The notes beneath the pieces are model-generated. The model ran no database searches. It saw only the letters and a program-made list of their open reading frames with translations, and was not told the origin of the DNA. A stretch of DNA of 64,000 bases. Source: Pseudomicrostroma phylloplanum. Lineage: Eukaryota > Basidiomycota > Exobasidiomycetes > Microstromatales. Shown piece by piece: positions 34,301-46,200 of the stretch. How positions within the stretch are numbered: the first letter of the stretch is position 1; every line of letters begins with the position of its first letter. The stretch covers positions 192,764-256,763 of the forward strand of contig BCHS01000015.1 in assembly GCA_039545275.1 (NCBI GenBank). Direction: 5' to 3'. Made by a program: the position numbers and the translations under genes.

Positions 34301-34955
34301 GGAACCACTCCCGGACATAGAAGGAGATGATTGAGGAGGTCCTGCCTTCGCCATTTTCAACGCCTTGCTCCTCGTCGTGAGCACTTCCGCCATTGCTGCC
34401 ATTGCTGCCGATGTCCTCTTGGCGTTCTTGTTCGTCGTCCTCGTTGCTGCTGTTGTCTCTGCTCATCAGAAGAAGGCCCTGCTCGATCAGGGGTTCCAGT
34501 GGGTCGCCACGTGCCAGGGCATTGAACACCTCCGGGCAGCGGGCGAGAAGAGCAGCAGGATCTCCAAGAGGAACGAGCGCTCGACGAATCCTGACGTCCT
34601 GTAGCAGCTCCGGGGTCACCTCTTCGACTTGCAAATGCGCGTCAGCAGCAAGATTGTGACTCTGCTCGAAGAGCCCCGTGGTGACGGCCAGAGTGTTATA
34701 AGCCCTCTCTTCTTGCCGATTCAGCAGGTTCCTGCGCTCTTGACGACGGCGATCGAAGTCAGCAGGAGGCGGCATGGCTATGTTCTCGAGGGCGTCTTCT
34801 TCAGCGGCGGAGGCAGCGGCCTCGGAGGAGGAGATTGAATGTGTGACAGACGAGCCGGTGGCTGAAGACCTCAGAGAGGACCAGGAGGACGCGGAGGATG
34901 CGGAGGGAGAGCGGTTGTGGCGCTGCGAGCGCTGGGAAGAGGCGTGTTCATCCAT
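31304..34955 (-). CDS. Large unrecognised protein, family A, with an internal assembly gap
   Basis: One long minus-strand frame runs from ATG 34955 to the gap at 33207, and another from the gap to the stop at 31304. Both read into the same Ala/Pro/Thr repeat at the gap, so they are most likely one gene of about 1,200 residues. The one-base register shift fits a gap whose true length is not 75. The N-terminal part has a Ser-rich start, an Arg-rich helix (DRRRQERRNLL), DPAALLARCPEVF, then RYVGICVDGEP and PIEAALVHCSS with TLNSASYGG, and KDITLEDLQG. The C-terminal half has WYHCIHCG, Leu/Cys-rich helices (CRLCCAKFLLLCHYAGRL) and a very Arg-rich tail (about 31330-31450). I recognise no family. The YVGI...R...E...N spacing faintly recalls GIY-YIG nucleases, but this is weak. 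Decayed copies lie nearby. Confidence 0.65.
33133..33207. other. Assembly gap (75 N) inside a coding tandem repeat
   Basis: 75 undetermined bases sit within a GC-rich repeat encoding Ala/Pro/Thr blocks (APAATPATPAA type), visible on both sides at about 33095-33132 and 33208-33310. The repeat probably blocked assembly, and its real length is unknown. Confidence 0.95.
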
Positions 34956-36719
34956 TTCTGGGGCTGGGTATCAGGAGCTGATAAGGAAGGCATGGTACAG
35001 GATGAGGACGACGACGATGCTGTTCTATTGGCGGGGGGAGGGGCCAGCGGCAGAGCGAGGCGGAGGGCGCTGGCTGGCAGGGCGAGAGGCACTAGAGCAG
35101 AGGGGGCAGAGGGTGTCAGCCAAGAGCTTCGTCGTGCTAGGCGTACCAATCAAGCGTGAGCGTCCGTGCCTCCGTCCATGCACTCTATCGTCCATCGTCC
35201 ATCGTCCGCCTCATCGCGGTGCTATAGTGCTCGTGGCATTGCTCGCTCGCGTTCCAGTCTCCGCTCTCCGCCCTCTAATACTCTCCTTTTTCGCCACTGC
35301 TCCACTCTATCCCTGCCCCTCCGCATCGCTGATCGATGTCAGCAGCGAGGGGAGAGTCCGTCCAAGTCGATAGGGAGGAGGCGGTGTGCTACTGATGAGG
35401 ATGCAATGGTGGAAGAGGTAGCTCTGCGTGATCAAGGTTACTAGTGGAGGAAGAAAAAAAGTTTACCATCACATCCGTCTTCCGCCCGAGTTATTCCCGA
35501 CACGCAGACCCCGTCCGCTCGTCACAGGTCCCGCCCGTTCCTGAGAGCAACTGGACGCCCTCGACGGAAGATCTATTCTCCAGCCCCCCTTCCTCTCTGC
35601 TTCCGCCTCTATGCCGAGGGAGCCTTCTTCAGGACTTTGGGTCCAGAGTCAGAGAGAAAAAGGCAACGATTTGTTGCTCATGTCCCTTCGCTCCACTATC
35701 GTCGTATCGATGACCCCTGATCCGCAGGCAGGTGGCCCTCGCTCGCAGGCGGTGAAGGCCTCGCAGAAGATCGGAAATCTGCGTCTGCGTCCGCGTCCGC
35801 CGTCCGATTTTCGTTCCCCGCTTCCGTTTCCGCTTCCGCCCCCGTGGTGGTAGTCGAGGCGATTTTTTCTCGACCCTCGCTGCCAATGTCAAAGGCTTAC
35901 GAACATGCCCGAGCCAGCACGACCTAGCCCTGCTCCTCTGCCAATGACTTCACGTCCACTCCTGAGAATCGTTGGGCAACTCGTACCGTGTTCGCTGATG
36001 ATCATGCCCGTCTGACTTTCCCGTATGCATGCGAGCCTTCCGCCCGCAGACTCCACGTCCGATCTCTAGTGCAGCAAGATCCGTGTCATGGCCCCAACCT
36101 GAGCAGAACACAGAACACGGACTCTGCAATGTGCTGTCCTCATAGCGCGCCTGACGGTAGTGGTGCAGGAAGATGTGTGGGTGGTGGTGCGGGAGGTGGT
36201 GCGGGTGGTGCGGGAAGCCGCATCGTGAGCGGGGGTGAGAGGGAGCCAGGCGCGAAGCTATGTTACGAGAAGAACACTCACACCCCCACACACATGTCCG
36301 ATCAAATCATCCGGACGCACTTCGAGGTACACAGTCCCTCTTTGCAACCTCTACCCACTTTCCCCGCGCGTCAGGCCAACTGCGAAAGCCGAGTCTCGCT
36401 CGACTCAGGGAGAGAAGAGACTGGAAAGGAAGCTCCCCCGCCATGTCTTGCGCCCTTCGAAGTACTGCTCGCTCTTCCCCGGCCAGCCACATGAGTTGTG
36501 CGGGCGCGTGTCGAGGACAGCTGAATTTCCGACGGGCTCAAGCCCAGCCGCGAACCAAGGTCATCGTCACGATTCGATGGTTGGTCCTGATGACCTGGCA
36601 CTCCGCGCCGGTTCACGAAGGCCGTCCGGACATTCAGAGACGGAGGTAGTCTTTGTCATTACAAAGACTTTATATACGACACAACGGGACCAAGCTATCA
36701 CAGCCAGAACAAGTGTTGG
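34956..36719. other. Non-coding region between family A and tRNA-Ser
   Basis: About 1.8 kb with no recognisable coding frame. The first 500 bases are upstream of the minus-strand family A gene and should include its promoter. Notable features are a GGTGCGGGTGGTGCGGGA-type repeat near 36180-36220, a perfect 9-bp hairpin (AGTCTTTGT/ACAAAGACT with a four-base loop, 36648-36669) and TATATA at 36671-36676 ahead of the tRNA. Confidence 0.5.
36671..36676 (+). promoter_or_regulatory. TATA element upstream of tRNA-Ser
   Basis: TATATA lies 44 bases before the first base of tRNA-Ser, in a local AT-rich island within GC-rich DNA. Upstream TATA elements help Pol III transcription of tRNA genes in several fungi, so it may support this gene. 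It is immediately preceded by the hairpin at 36648-36669. Confidence 0.45.
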
Positions 36720-36823
36720 GGCGCCATGGGACAGTGGTCTACTCCGGAAGATTAGAATGAATTGTATCATACTAACCCATCTTCTCCGCTCTGCGGGCGC
36801 AGGTTCGAATCCTGCTGGCGTCG
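36720..36823 (+). tRNA. tRNA-Ser (AGA) with a 21-base intron
   Basis: The acceptor arms GGCGCCA (36720-36726) and TGGCGTC (36816-36822) pair, with one wobble, and the discriminator is G. The D arm has GGA/TCC. The anticodon stem GAAGA/TCTTC encloses TTAGAA plus A, with anticodon AGA. A 21-base intron lies at the canonical site. A class II variable arm (CCGC-TCT-GCGG) and the T arm GCAGG-TTCGAAT-CCTGC follow. The long variable arm, anticodon and discriminator G all fit serine. T runs at 36829-36832 and 36834-36838 serve as terminators. Confidence 0.92.
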
Positions 36824-36828
36824 ATTTC

Positions 36829-36838
36829 TTTTGTTTTT
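36829..36838 (+). terminator. RNA polymerase III terminator of tRNA-Ser
   Basis: TTTT, one G, then TTTTT, beginning six bases after the mature tRNA end. Confidence 0.8.
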
Positions 36839-37083
36839 GCACTTCTGGGCCTTCTCCCACACCTTTTTGGTGCATTGCCCGCCCAAATGGGGTGCTTGTG
36901 AAGCAAGTGCACGCTGTGAAGTGCGGATGTTCGGCGCTTGGGCGGCTCGGCGCTTGGGATTTTCCTGGCCCGCTTCCGCAACGACGCCACCTCAATTCTT
37001 TTTCTTCCTTCCGCTCGCGGGCTCGCCGGCGTCACCTCGACCTACCCACCTCGCTACGCCTGCACACTGAGCGCTTCTCCGGT

Positions 37084-38424
37084 ATGGCCTTCTCGTTCGG
37101 CTTCTCCGCAGAGGAGGAAGAGGTTGATGGTATCGAGCAGCAAGAGACCCTCTCCGCTAGCGCCGCTGACGCTGGTACAAACCCCTTGCTGCCAAGTGTC
37201 CCCTCCGTGTCGCTCTCTCTGACCTCTCTCCTGTCCTGGCTTCCGGAGCGACTCTCCTACTCGACTGTCAAGGTAGGCGGGATCACTCTCCCACGCAGAG
37301 ACCTCTTCGATGCACGCTTTCAGATGGTTTGCGAAGGTGAGGAGGCGATTGGGGTGGAGAGCGATCTGATCCCCGGCCAGTACGAAGGTGAGCGGGCGGA
37401 GACGACAGAGCGGACGGAGAACGATGCGCCGCGGACTGTGGTATAGCCTCGCGTGCGCTTGGCGGGAGCACCGTACTCACCGATACCTGCCGTCCCCGCA
37501 TCGCTTCCCGTTCTCCAGGAGGACTAAAGACCTGGGAGTGCTCACTAGACCTGGTTGGGGTTCTAGAAGAAACCGGCCAGACGAACTCATACCATGGAAA
37601 GCGGATCGTCGAGGTGAGTCGGCCGTAAGCTTTCGCAGCATCGGTAGTAGACCCGGAAGGCAGTCCGCTCAACGTTTTTTTCGCCATGCTCCTTGCAGCT
37701 CGGATGCGGGACCGCTCTCCCCTCCCTCTATCTTCTCCAGCGCCTACTTACCACACCTCCGCCGCCCTCCTCCTCCTCGAGTCGCCCGACGTACCTTCAC
37801 CTCTGCGACTTCAACACTCACGTCTTGACGCTGGTCACGCTACCCAATCTCCTGCTGGCCTACCACTTTGCCACTGCCGAGGACATCGACGATGCGGGAG
37901 AAGTCGACGTCACAGATGAGCTCGTCGAGGCATTCCAGGCGAGCCTGCAGGAGAGGCGTATCCACCTCGCCTTTCATGCTGGGCCGTGGGAGGGGCTGGA
38001 CCTAGGTGCAGATGGGAGCGAAGAGAATCAGAGCGAGCAGGTTGGAGGCACCGCGATTGCTGGACAGCCAACAAAGACGGCCGTCACCGCGGATCTGATC
38101 CTCACGAGCGAGACGGTCTACAACCCGTCGGGCATCGCGACGCTCATCGAGGTGATGCGTAACATCAGCGCGCCCTCTCCACCCTCCTCTCCACCTGGTC
38201 CGCATGCTCCCCTCTCAACATCAGCGACCAACTCGCTCGTGGCAACAAAGAACTACTACTTTGGCTTGGGAGGCGGAGTGCACGCCCTGCTGGCGGGGCT
38301 GGAAGAGGACGATCGCAAGAGTGGGTGGAAACATGTCACGCGCGAGGAGAGGGCTGTTAGGGGTGGAGTTGCCAGGAGCGTACTTAGTGTGAGCTGGTGT
38401 GGGGAGGCGGCAGAGAGGACGTGA
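37084..38424 (+). CDS. HPM1: Protein-histidine N-methyltransferase (Hpm1/METTL18 type)
   Basis: Three exons, 37084-37387, 37519-37613 and 37699-38424, with correct phases, giving about 374 residues. The family signature reads YEGGLKTWECSLDLV, and then across the second splice site VELGCGTALPSLYLLQ, the SAM-binding motif I. After it come LHLCDFNTHVL (motif II region) and LTSETVYNPS, the conserved substrate-side motif of this family. A Ser/Pro-rich loop interrupts the region before the final strand (NYYFGLGGGVHALLAGL). The yeast enzyme methylates a histidine of ribosomal protein Rpl3 and affects ribosome assembly and translation fidelity. The start is the first ATG that gives the usual N-terminus (MAFSFGFS). 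A longer open frame upstream runs through tRNA-Ser and is not coding. Convergent with the Snm1-like gene. Confidence 0.92.
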
Positions 38425-38627
38425 GCGAGGCGAGGAGCAGATAAAGGAAGGCGCCGCTGAGCGAGAAGAGACGCAGACGTCATGATACCCACTGCACTAC
38501 AAATCGGAACGCTTGTCACGCAAAGACTGCCCATGGGTATAGCTTGAAGAATGTAAAAGTACAAGATCGTCGGACGACGAGGATCGCCAACCGCCACAGT
38601 TTCCCAAATCTCGCCGACCTTCCTGCC

Positions 38628-40031
38628 TCACAAGCCCGCCAAGAAGTCTCTCAGCCCGCCGCCGCCTCCCCCACCTCCAGAGGTTCCAGAAGCCGACCCC
38701 TCCGCGGCCTTATCTTTAATTCCCTTCTTTCCCGCCGTATCGCCCTTGGCGAGCATGGCACGCAGAGCAGCCTTGTGGTCCTTTTTCTTGCTGCTGCCCT
38801 GCCCGGCCTGGACTGGCAGAGAAGGAGGCGAAGCTGACGCCGGTGCCACCTTGGCAGGGGCTTTTGAGGTGGACGCGGTAGCCGTAGAGGTGGGAAGAGA
38901 CGATGAGAGAGAGTATGAGCTTGTCGAGGCGTCTTGTGTTGGCTGCTTGCTGCGAGGTGACGGAGAGGCGAGAGGCATCGTCATACTCGGCGCCGCGACG
39001 ACCGGCTGAAGGGAAGTCTTCGGCGTGATGTCCGCTTCGCCTGTCTTTGAAGTGTCAGCCTTGACCGACTTAGTCACTGCTGCATTGCTCGATGATATAG
39101 GCTTGCCCTTCTCCATCTCGGGTCTGAGCGACACTACAGCTGGCGGTGGACGTCTCTCCTGCTTCGCTGCGCCCGCCTCCTTCCCCACATCCCTCCGGCG
39201 GACAAATGGAAACTTGCGCAGGCTGGCCTTCTTTGCCAGCTTTTCCTCATCCGTCAATGGTGCATAGCCCTTGAAATCCAGCGAGCCTTCCGAGGGAGGC
39301 GCATGGCGAGTCTTGCGCCGCTTGCTCGATGTCGTGGCGGGAGAACCCCCCGTCTGGCAGAGGAGACAAATCAGCGGTGGACCGTCCGAAGAGCCGGGAC
39401 GTCCAGACTTCCTCTTGCGAGTTGCTTGCTTTGATTGTGACCCACGTGACATCTTGTGCCATCCGCCATCCGAGTCAATCTCCCTCTGCTTGCCCTTCCC
39501 CTCGCCAACTAGTGAGGACGCAGTGATCCCAGGTATGACTACGCCCACGCACCGCGAGCAAAAGGCATTGTGCAGCCTCCAATGCGCAGGCAAAGCGTCG
39601 AGCGAATCGCCAAGTGCCCTTGCTTCTCCCCTATGCCGTCGGTTAGGCACCGGTGCTGACTGAGATGCGGTCCGCTCCTGCTCCGTCTGCCAGAGACCCG
39701 ACCTCGAGGTTCCTACTGCTGCGACCGCGGTTGAGCTTGAGCCTGCAGCGCCATCTGCCTGTCTTTTGAGATCGAGGAGAAAGGCTCGCGAATGGTGGAG
39801 CGAAGCTAGAGGGAGAGGTTGCGAGGGATCGCCCCCTGAGCTGTCCTGTTGTCCCGGCAGTAGCGCTGCAAGTGCCGCGTGGAGGTGATACAGATTTGCG
39901 GATGCGCTGGGAAAGCCAATGGCGGCGGAGGACACGAGCCTGGACGGAGGAGCTGCAGTGGTGCGATCGGCAGAAGTGTTGAGAGACCGAGGTATCCCAA
40001 GAGCTAGCAATGATGACTCTGAGGCACTCAT
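38628..40031 (-). CDS. Snm1/Rpr2-like RNase MRP/P protein subunit
   Basis: Single exon, 467 residues. An alpha-helical N-terminal part (NLYHLHAALAALL) precedes HWRLHNAFCSRCVGVVIPGI. Farther on, LICLLC completes a four-cysteine zinc site, the hallmark of the Rpr2/Rpp21/Snm1 family. Between the two Cys pairs is a long basic insert (RKRKSGRP type). The C-terminal half is Lys/Ser/Ala-rich and ends in a Gly run and LRDFLAGL. Family members are protein subunits of RNase P (tRNA 5' processing) or RNase MRP (rRNA processing) in the nucleus and nucleolus. Sequence alone does not show which, but the long C-terminal extension is more like Snm1. Divergent from the Laa1 gene across 247 bases. Confidence 0.7.
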   Translation of the reverse strand: MSASESSLLALGIPRSLNTSADRTTAAPPSRLVSSAAIGFPSASANLYHLHAALAALLPGQQDSSGGDPSQPLPLASLHHSRAFLLDLKRQADGAAGSSSTAVAAVGTSRSGLWQTEQERTASQSAPVPNRRHRGEARALGDSLDALPAHWRLHNAFCSRCVGVVIPGITASSLVGEGKGKQREIDSDGGWHKMSRGSQSKQATRKRKSGRPGSSDGPPLICLLCQTGGSPATTSSKRRKTRHAPPSEGSLDFKGYAPLTDEEKLAKKASLRKFPFVRRRDVGKEAGAAKQERRPPPAVVSLRPEMEKGKPISSSNAAVTKSVKADTSKTGEADITPKTSLQPVVAAPSMTMPLASPSPRSKQPTQDASTSSYSLSSSLPTSTATASTSKAPAKVAPASASPPSLPVQAGQGSSKKKDHKAALRAMLAKGDTAGKKGIKDKAAEGSASGTSGGGGGGGGLRDFLAGL

Positions 40032-40278
40032 CCCATCGGATCCGAAGCTCCTTCGACGATGTCAAGGCCAAGAGTATGTGTTACTAAGTGACGGACGCCG
40101 TGGAGGAAGAAGCTGCAATTGCGGAAAGGGAGAAACGCAGATCGGCCACCCGCCACGGCCACGCGACCCCGCTGCGTCCAACACCACCGCCAGAGAGCAG
40201 CATCGCCTCGACTCACTCCTTCCTTCCTACATACCAACAACGCATATACCCACCCCTCCCATCATCGCCACGCCCTCC

Positions 40279-43200
40279 ATGAGCACCTCGGACAGCGATG
40301 CCGAGCGGCAGAGGCGCTATGCGGACGACTTGCAGCTAGACGAGGTGAGTAGGCATTAAGCGCATGGTGGTAGTGACCTAGCGTATAGCACAGCTTAGCG
40401 CCCTCCTTCTGGCCCCCTCCCCGCACTCTGCCAGGCTAAGCTCACAGCAGCTGCTACCTCGGAGCAAGGCGAAGTTTTTGTACTGCAATGGCTCGCAAAG
40501 GTAGAGACGGCACTAACAAAGGCAGACGTCGTGAGTAGCGAGGACGTACGGAAGAGACAGTCCTTTGTACTCTCCGCTCATCCTACCTTCCCCCCGTCAT
40601 CCCCTCCTCTCCCGCAGTCTACGCTGACGGCTCACCAAAAGGAGCTGGAGAAGACGCTTCTTCGCCTGGTCTCTCCTGCCTCCGCCGCCTCCGCCGAGGG
40701 CGAGGGTACCTCTTCCCCATCGCCCTCACCCTCACCCTCCTCTTCGAAGGGCCGTACTCCTGCAGCTCAGATGCCCAAGCCTGGCCGCCCAACCAGACAG
40801 CTCATCGCCCGCTGCCTCATCCTGCTGCTCCAAAGAGCAGAGTCGCGATCCCTCTTCGAGACCTCCCACTCCCTCCTGCGCATCGCCGCAGAGGAACCCA
40901 CAAAGGTCAAGCCAAATGTTGCCGAAAAGGAAGCCAAGGTCGCCGCCCTCTACATCTTGGGAGAGATCTTTGCAGTGCAGGGCCAGAATGTCATGTCCCT
41001 CTTCTTAGAGATTACCGCTCACACACAGAAGCTCTTCAGAAGCAACACGTACCCAGTCATACTGCGCTACCATGCGCTGACATGTCTGCAAAAGGCTCTC
41101 CTCGTGGGAGCCAAGAGTCTCAATGATCAGCCGGCCAAGGAGATTGTCAAGAATCTGCGATCGGGTTTGACGGACAAGGCTGGAGCCATTGTCCGAGGCT
41201 GTACAGAGGTGAGAAGAGCAAGGGAAATGCCCCCTTGCAAAGGACGGACAGCTGACATCGCAAACGTTTCTACCTTCTCTCGCAGTGCATCTTGTCTTTG
41301 GCCGACCAGACCGACTACCTCGCCAGTCGGAGCGAGATCGAAGCCGTCCTCTCACCAGCATTCAAGGCTCTCGAGACCGCCGACTACGTGACAAAACGCA
41401 GCTTGTCGCGCCTCTGTGCAGGTCTGCTAGCCTCCACACAAGCAGAAAATTCTGCTCCTCCTCCTCCTACCTCTGCCAAGCGGTCAGCCAAGAAGAAAAA
41501 GGAAGGTGGAGACGGCGCCGACTCAGAGGAAGAGGAGGCGGCAGCGCAGCAAGCTGCCTCAGCGGCAGCCGGGGGAGCCTCAAGAACACTCTTCTCTCCT
41601 GCCGAGGTCCTCGACCAGCTTGCTCAGCCCTTTCAGAGATCATCCAGCTCCAAGCGGACTCGCGTTGCTCTACTAGACGTCTATGCGACCCTCATCACCA
41701 CCCTGGGCATCACGTGGACGCAGGCCAACTACGCCCTCATCGCTCGGCACCTCATCGACGAACTCCCCAACCACTTCCGCTCCACCGCCAATCGCGCAGA
41801 GGTCTTGAGCCTGCGAACGGGGATTCAGCTCATCTTGCGCCGAATCATCGGAGAGCGCATGCTGGGCGAGCCTGCGCAGGTCCTAGCGGTGCAAGAGATC
41901 TGTGAGAGCTTCATCAAGCGATGGCCAGTAGTAATGCCAGGACAGCCAGCACCGCCTTCAAAGTATACCCTCGTGCTCGCCCTCAATGAAGTCGCCGGAC
42001 TCCTCTCTCAGCTGGGCACTGCTCCGCCGCAGATCCTCGACGCCCTGTACGAGCCCTTGCTGCGCTGCCTTGGCCATCCCAGCCATTCTGTCCAGATCAG
42101 CGCGGCATGGTGTCTGCGCGTCCTCTGCACCGTCAACCCCAACCAGCTCCCAACTACCATCGCTGCGCTCATCGAGACGGTCAAGAAAGACCTCGTGTCC
42201 CTCGACACTGCAGGAGAGCGGGGAGGCGCTGAGCTGACACGCAGAGCAGTCGGCCACGCTCGAGGACTTGCAGCGCTCGTCGCCATCATCCCCTCGCGTC
42301 CACTCTACACGTCGTTTGACGTCAGCTCGCAAGTCCTCACCTTGGCCGTAGAGCTCCTCAAGAATTGCGGCAACCACTCTTTGCCAATCTCGGGCGTCGA
42401 GATCCAAGTCGCATGGACTCTGCTCGGCGCTCTGATGTCACTAGGGCCCAACTTTGTTCGCTCTCACCTGCCCCAGCTTCTGCTCCTCTGGAGAAACGCT
42501 CTGCCGAAGCCGACGGCCAAAGACACAACGCCCGGTCCCTCCACGCGATCTGATGCTGAGTGGGCTTTTCTCCTCCACGTACGAGAGAACACCCTCGGCT
42601 GCATACTCGCCTTTCTCAACCACAACAGCCGCAGCCTCCTCACATTAGACACTGCTCGGCGTATTGTGGCTTTGCTCAGCAACACACTTGCGTTCGTAGA
42701 CGGATTCTCCGCCCAACATCCTCACCTCGCTCAGGAAGAGGTTCCAGGCACTGAGCGCAGCTCCTTGTCGCTGCTGGATCGCGAGCACATGCTTCGCCGT
42801 CGCCTCTTCCAGTGCTTCTCGTCCCTCTCCACAAATACGGCCATGGAGCCCTTGCAAGATGCTCTCATCCCCGTTGCTCTGCAAGCCTTTGCCGAGCCAG
42901 ATAGATACGTAGGCACGGCTGCGCAGGCAGCCATCGCCGCTAGCGCCGGCACCTTCACAACGCTATGGGCCATGCAAGACGGGTACGCCTTTGGAGTGAC
43001 AAGTCTTCAGAGAGACGAGGAGACATTCATAGCAGAAGTCTCTGGCTCAGAGCGTTACCGATCCACCAGCACTACCACTCGACCCGACCTCCTCAATCGT
43101 GACTCAATCGAGGCTCAGATTGACGCCTTGCAGAGGCGGCCAGTGCTGGGAGCAGCTGAACATGACCCTCTCGTCCTCTTTGCCCGCTACGACGAGACCT

Positions 43201-46200
43201 CACGCAGTCAGCCTCCCCTGCCACCACCTCCTGCAACGGCGATGGTAGATGCTGCGCTGGAGCTCTTCGCAATCCTGCTGCCCTTCCAGGCTCGCGATGT
43301 CCAGATTTCCGCCTTTGAGACGATGCTCGCCTATACCAAGTCTTCGAAGCTGGACAGAAATCCTGGCAGGCGCGCTGCCATTCAGATCAACGCATGTGTC
43401 GCCGCATTAGGTACCTTGAGGATCGCTATGCAAGGTGGTATCGGCATCGCTGGGAAGCGACCCGCTGGCTTCAACAATGACCGTCTGACGACGGCCTTGC
43501 GGGAAGTCCTGAAAGATGCCCTCCTGCATGGCGATGCTGTCCTGCGCTCCGTCAGTAGCCAGACATACGGGCGTCTGGCGGCAGTCGCTGGGTCTCATGC
43601 CATGTCAAGTCAAGTGCAATTCCTCGTCGACCAGGTCGTCAGCAACCGAGATCCTGATGCGAGAGCGGGCTGCGCACTTGCATTCGGAGCCATCTACAGT
43701 GAGGTAGGCGGTCTCTCAGCCGGACCGCTGACAAAGACCATTGTCAATGTCCTCATGTCCCTCTCCAGCGACCCTCACCCTACCGTCCACTACTCTGCTC
43801 TAGAAGCCCTGCGATACGTCATCGAGGCCGCAAGCTTGAGCTACAGCGCCTACGTTACCTCCACATTGGGCATGCTCGTCAAACTATACATGCTGGATAC
43901 ACATGAGCCAGAGGGTGGTAGTGCAGGCTCTGTCAACCTGCGCGCCGAACTACCCGCTCATCAGGCCATCTGTCGGGTGATCAGCGCCCTGATTGGTGTG
44001 TTGGGCCCCGACCTGCAAGAACCTTCCAAGGTTACCGCCCTCATTCACGCCCTCCTGCGCGAGTTCTCAAAAGAGAAGGACGACGGTGCCGTTGTGGAGG
44101 CGACCAAGGCTACTCAGCACTTCTGCCTCTTTGCAGCTGATCAGCTCGACGTTGAGGCGTACATTGGCCAGCTGACAGACCATCTACGGTCAAGAAAGCG
44201 ACCTCGCAAGCTTGCTGCCATTCATGGCTTCTATCAGCTCGTTCAACGTCAAGCGCTGTTGGTCAGCAAAGTGGGCGGCGATGCCTTAGTGGCTGACCTT
44301 TTCGCCCAGCTCGACCTGGAGCCCAGCATGGACGGTGTGCGAGAGGTACTGCTCAGCTGGCTGCGTCAGACCGCGGATCTGAGCCCAGGCAGCTGGATTG
44401 ACTTGTGTCAGCGTATCATGAGCAGAGTTGCCAAGGGTCCGAAGCCAGCCGCAACGACTGCAGCCGCTCCGCCCCCTGGTATGCTGCAAGACGAAGAAGC
44501 CGCTGCCATCGACCTGGGAGATGGAGGAGGTGGCAATGATGCAGCTGCTCTACAGGGCAGTCGGTGGAGGACACAGCTTTTTGCCCTTCAATGCCTGCAC
44601 GAGGTATTCGCCGTCGTCCGCCGCTCAGGTCGACTCGAGCACTTTGCAGCTCCTTCCCCCAACCTCTCTCCTCAGCAGGCTCGTGCTCTGATGAGCAGTC
44701 GTGTCACCGACCTCATTCGAATGGCCTTTACTGCCAGTACCGCTGCCAATGCTGAGATTCGCTTGGAAGGACTCGTCGTCCTGCAAGACGTCATCGAATG
44801 CTTCAAGCTCGCCAGAGACCCTGATTTTGAGGAAGCACTGCTGCTCGAGCAGCACCAAGCTCCCATTGCAGCTGCTCTTACGCCTGCGTTCCTCTCAGAC
44901 AGCACACCCGAGGTTCTAGCCGCCGCTGTACGGGTCTGCGCTGTCTTTGTCGGCTCCGGAGTGGTGCGAGAGGTAGACAGGATGGGCAGGATCCTCAAGC
45001 AGCTCGTTGCCGCCCTGACATCCTGCATGGACCCCGAGATGCAGTCCCTGGGAGACGTCAAAGGCCTCTCGCCCAATGCTGCTGCTATGCTCAAGGTCGC
45101 CGTCTTCACTGCTTGGAGTGAGCTCGAGGTGGCGAGCGTGTCCCAGAAATACCTAGTACAGGTGGTGCGGCCTCACTTGCCTTCCTTGGCTCCATACTGG
45201 ATTGGCAGTCTCCGTGAGTACGCCAAGATCAAGATCGATCCGGACAGCTCTGCAGGAGGCATGGGCATGGACTTCATGAGCGGCAGCGCGGGTGCCGTAG
45301 TCATCAACCCTAGTCTCGATTCGCAATACGCTGGTCTGGCCCGGGATGTCTTGTACCCTCACTACCAGCAGTCTTGGTTCAAGATGCTTCAGGCCATCAG
45401 TGTCTTGATGAAGCAAAACGATCCACTCGTCGCCCAGGCCATGGACGGTGAAGTCGTAAGCGCTACCTCTTCACCCCCGACTCCCTCGACTTTCCGGAGC
45501 GAACCTACCATCTTCTTCTTTGTACTATATGGCCTGGCCTTTGAGTCACTCGCCGCCAACGTCGGCTCTACATCCAGCAACGCCGTCGAGGCTGCTCGAC
45601 AAGTGCGGGTCATGCAAGCCGCACTCGATTCGATGTGCTGCTTGGCAAACCCAGTCTATGCCGGTACAGCGCTCCTGCAAGAGGGGCAGTATGCGGAGCT
45701 GTGCAACCTCTGCTACCGCATCGTCATGACGGAGAGCATGAAGATTCAACTACAGGTGGTTGAGCTGATCGTCGCGCTGACCAGAGGCTACAAGGAGCGT
45801 CTCCTGGATGGGGACGGGACGCCAAGTTCGGCAGTCTCTCCAGCCGGCCCCTCCACCCTCCCCTCCAGCGCTAAGCTGACGCAGCTTCTCAGGATCATCG
45901 TCTCTATCATCAATCGCTCTCGTCTTCAGCCTGGATCGGCAGACGACAAGGTCATCCTCGTACGCGCTGCCTTCTCTGCCTACTTCACCTTTGCCGATAC
46001 ATTCGGGCCCACGTTGCAGGAGGAGCTCATGTCCGTCGCTCTCTACCTCTACTCGGACATGCTCCGCGATGAGCACGTCGAAGTCGACTTGGTCAGTCCG
46101 ACGCTGTCCACTCTCAAGGACATCTGTGAACGCTCAACGGCAACGATGCGCCCGTCAAGCGACACTGTCCCTCGAGCCCTCCATGGCTTCCTGTCCTCGG

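Noticed and set aside
31304..34955. Frameshift that would make family A a pseudogene
   Set aside because: The register change coincides with the 75-N gap inside a repeat, so it is explained by unknown gap length. No other break is seen.
36235..37083. N-terminal extension of the Hpm1 frame
   Set aside because: The open frame crosses the complete tRNA-Ser gene, so it is open by chance. The family N-terminus begins at 37084.
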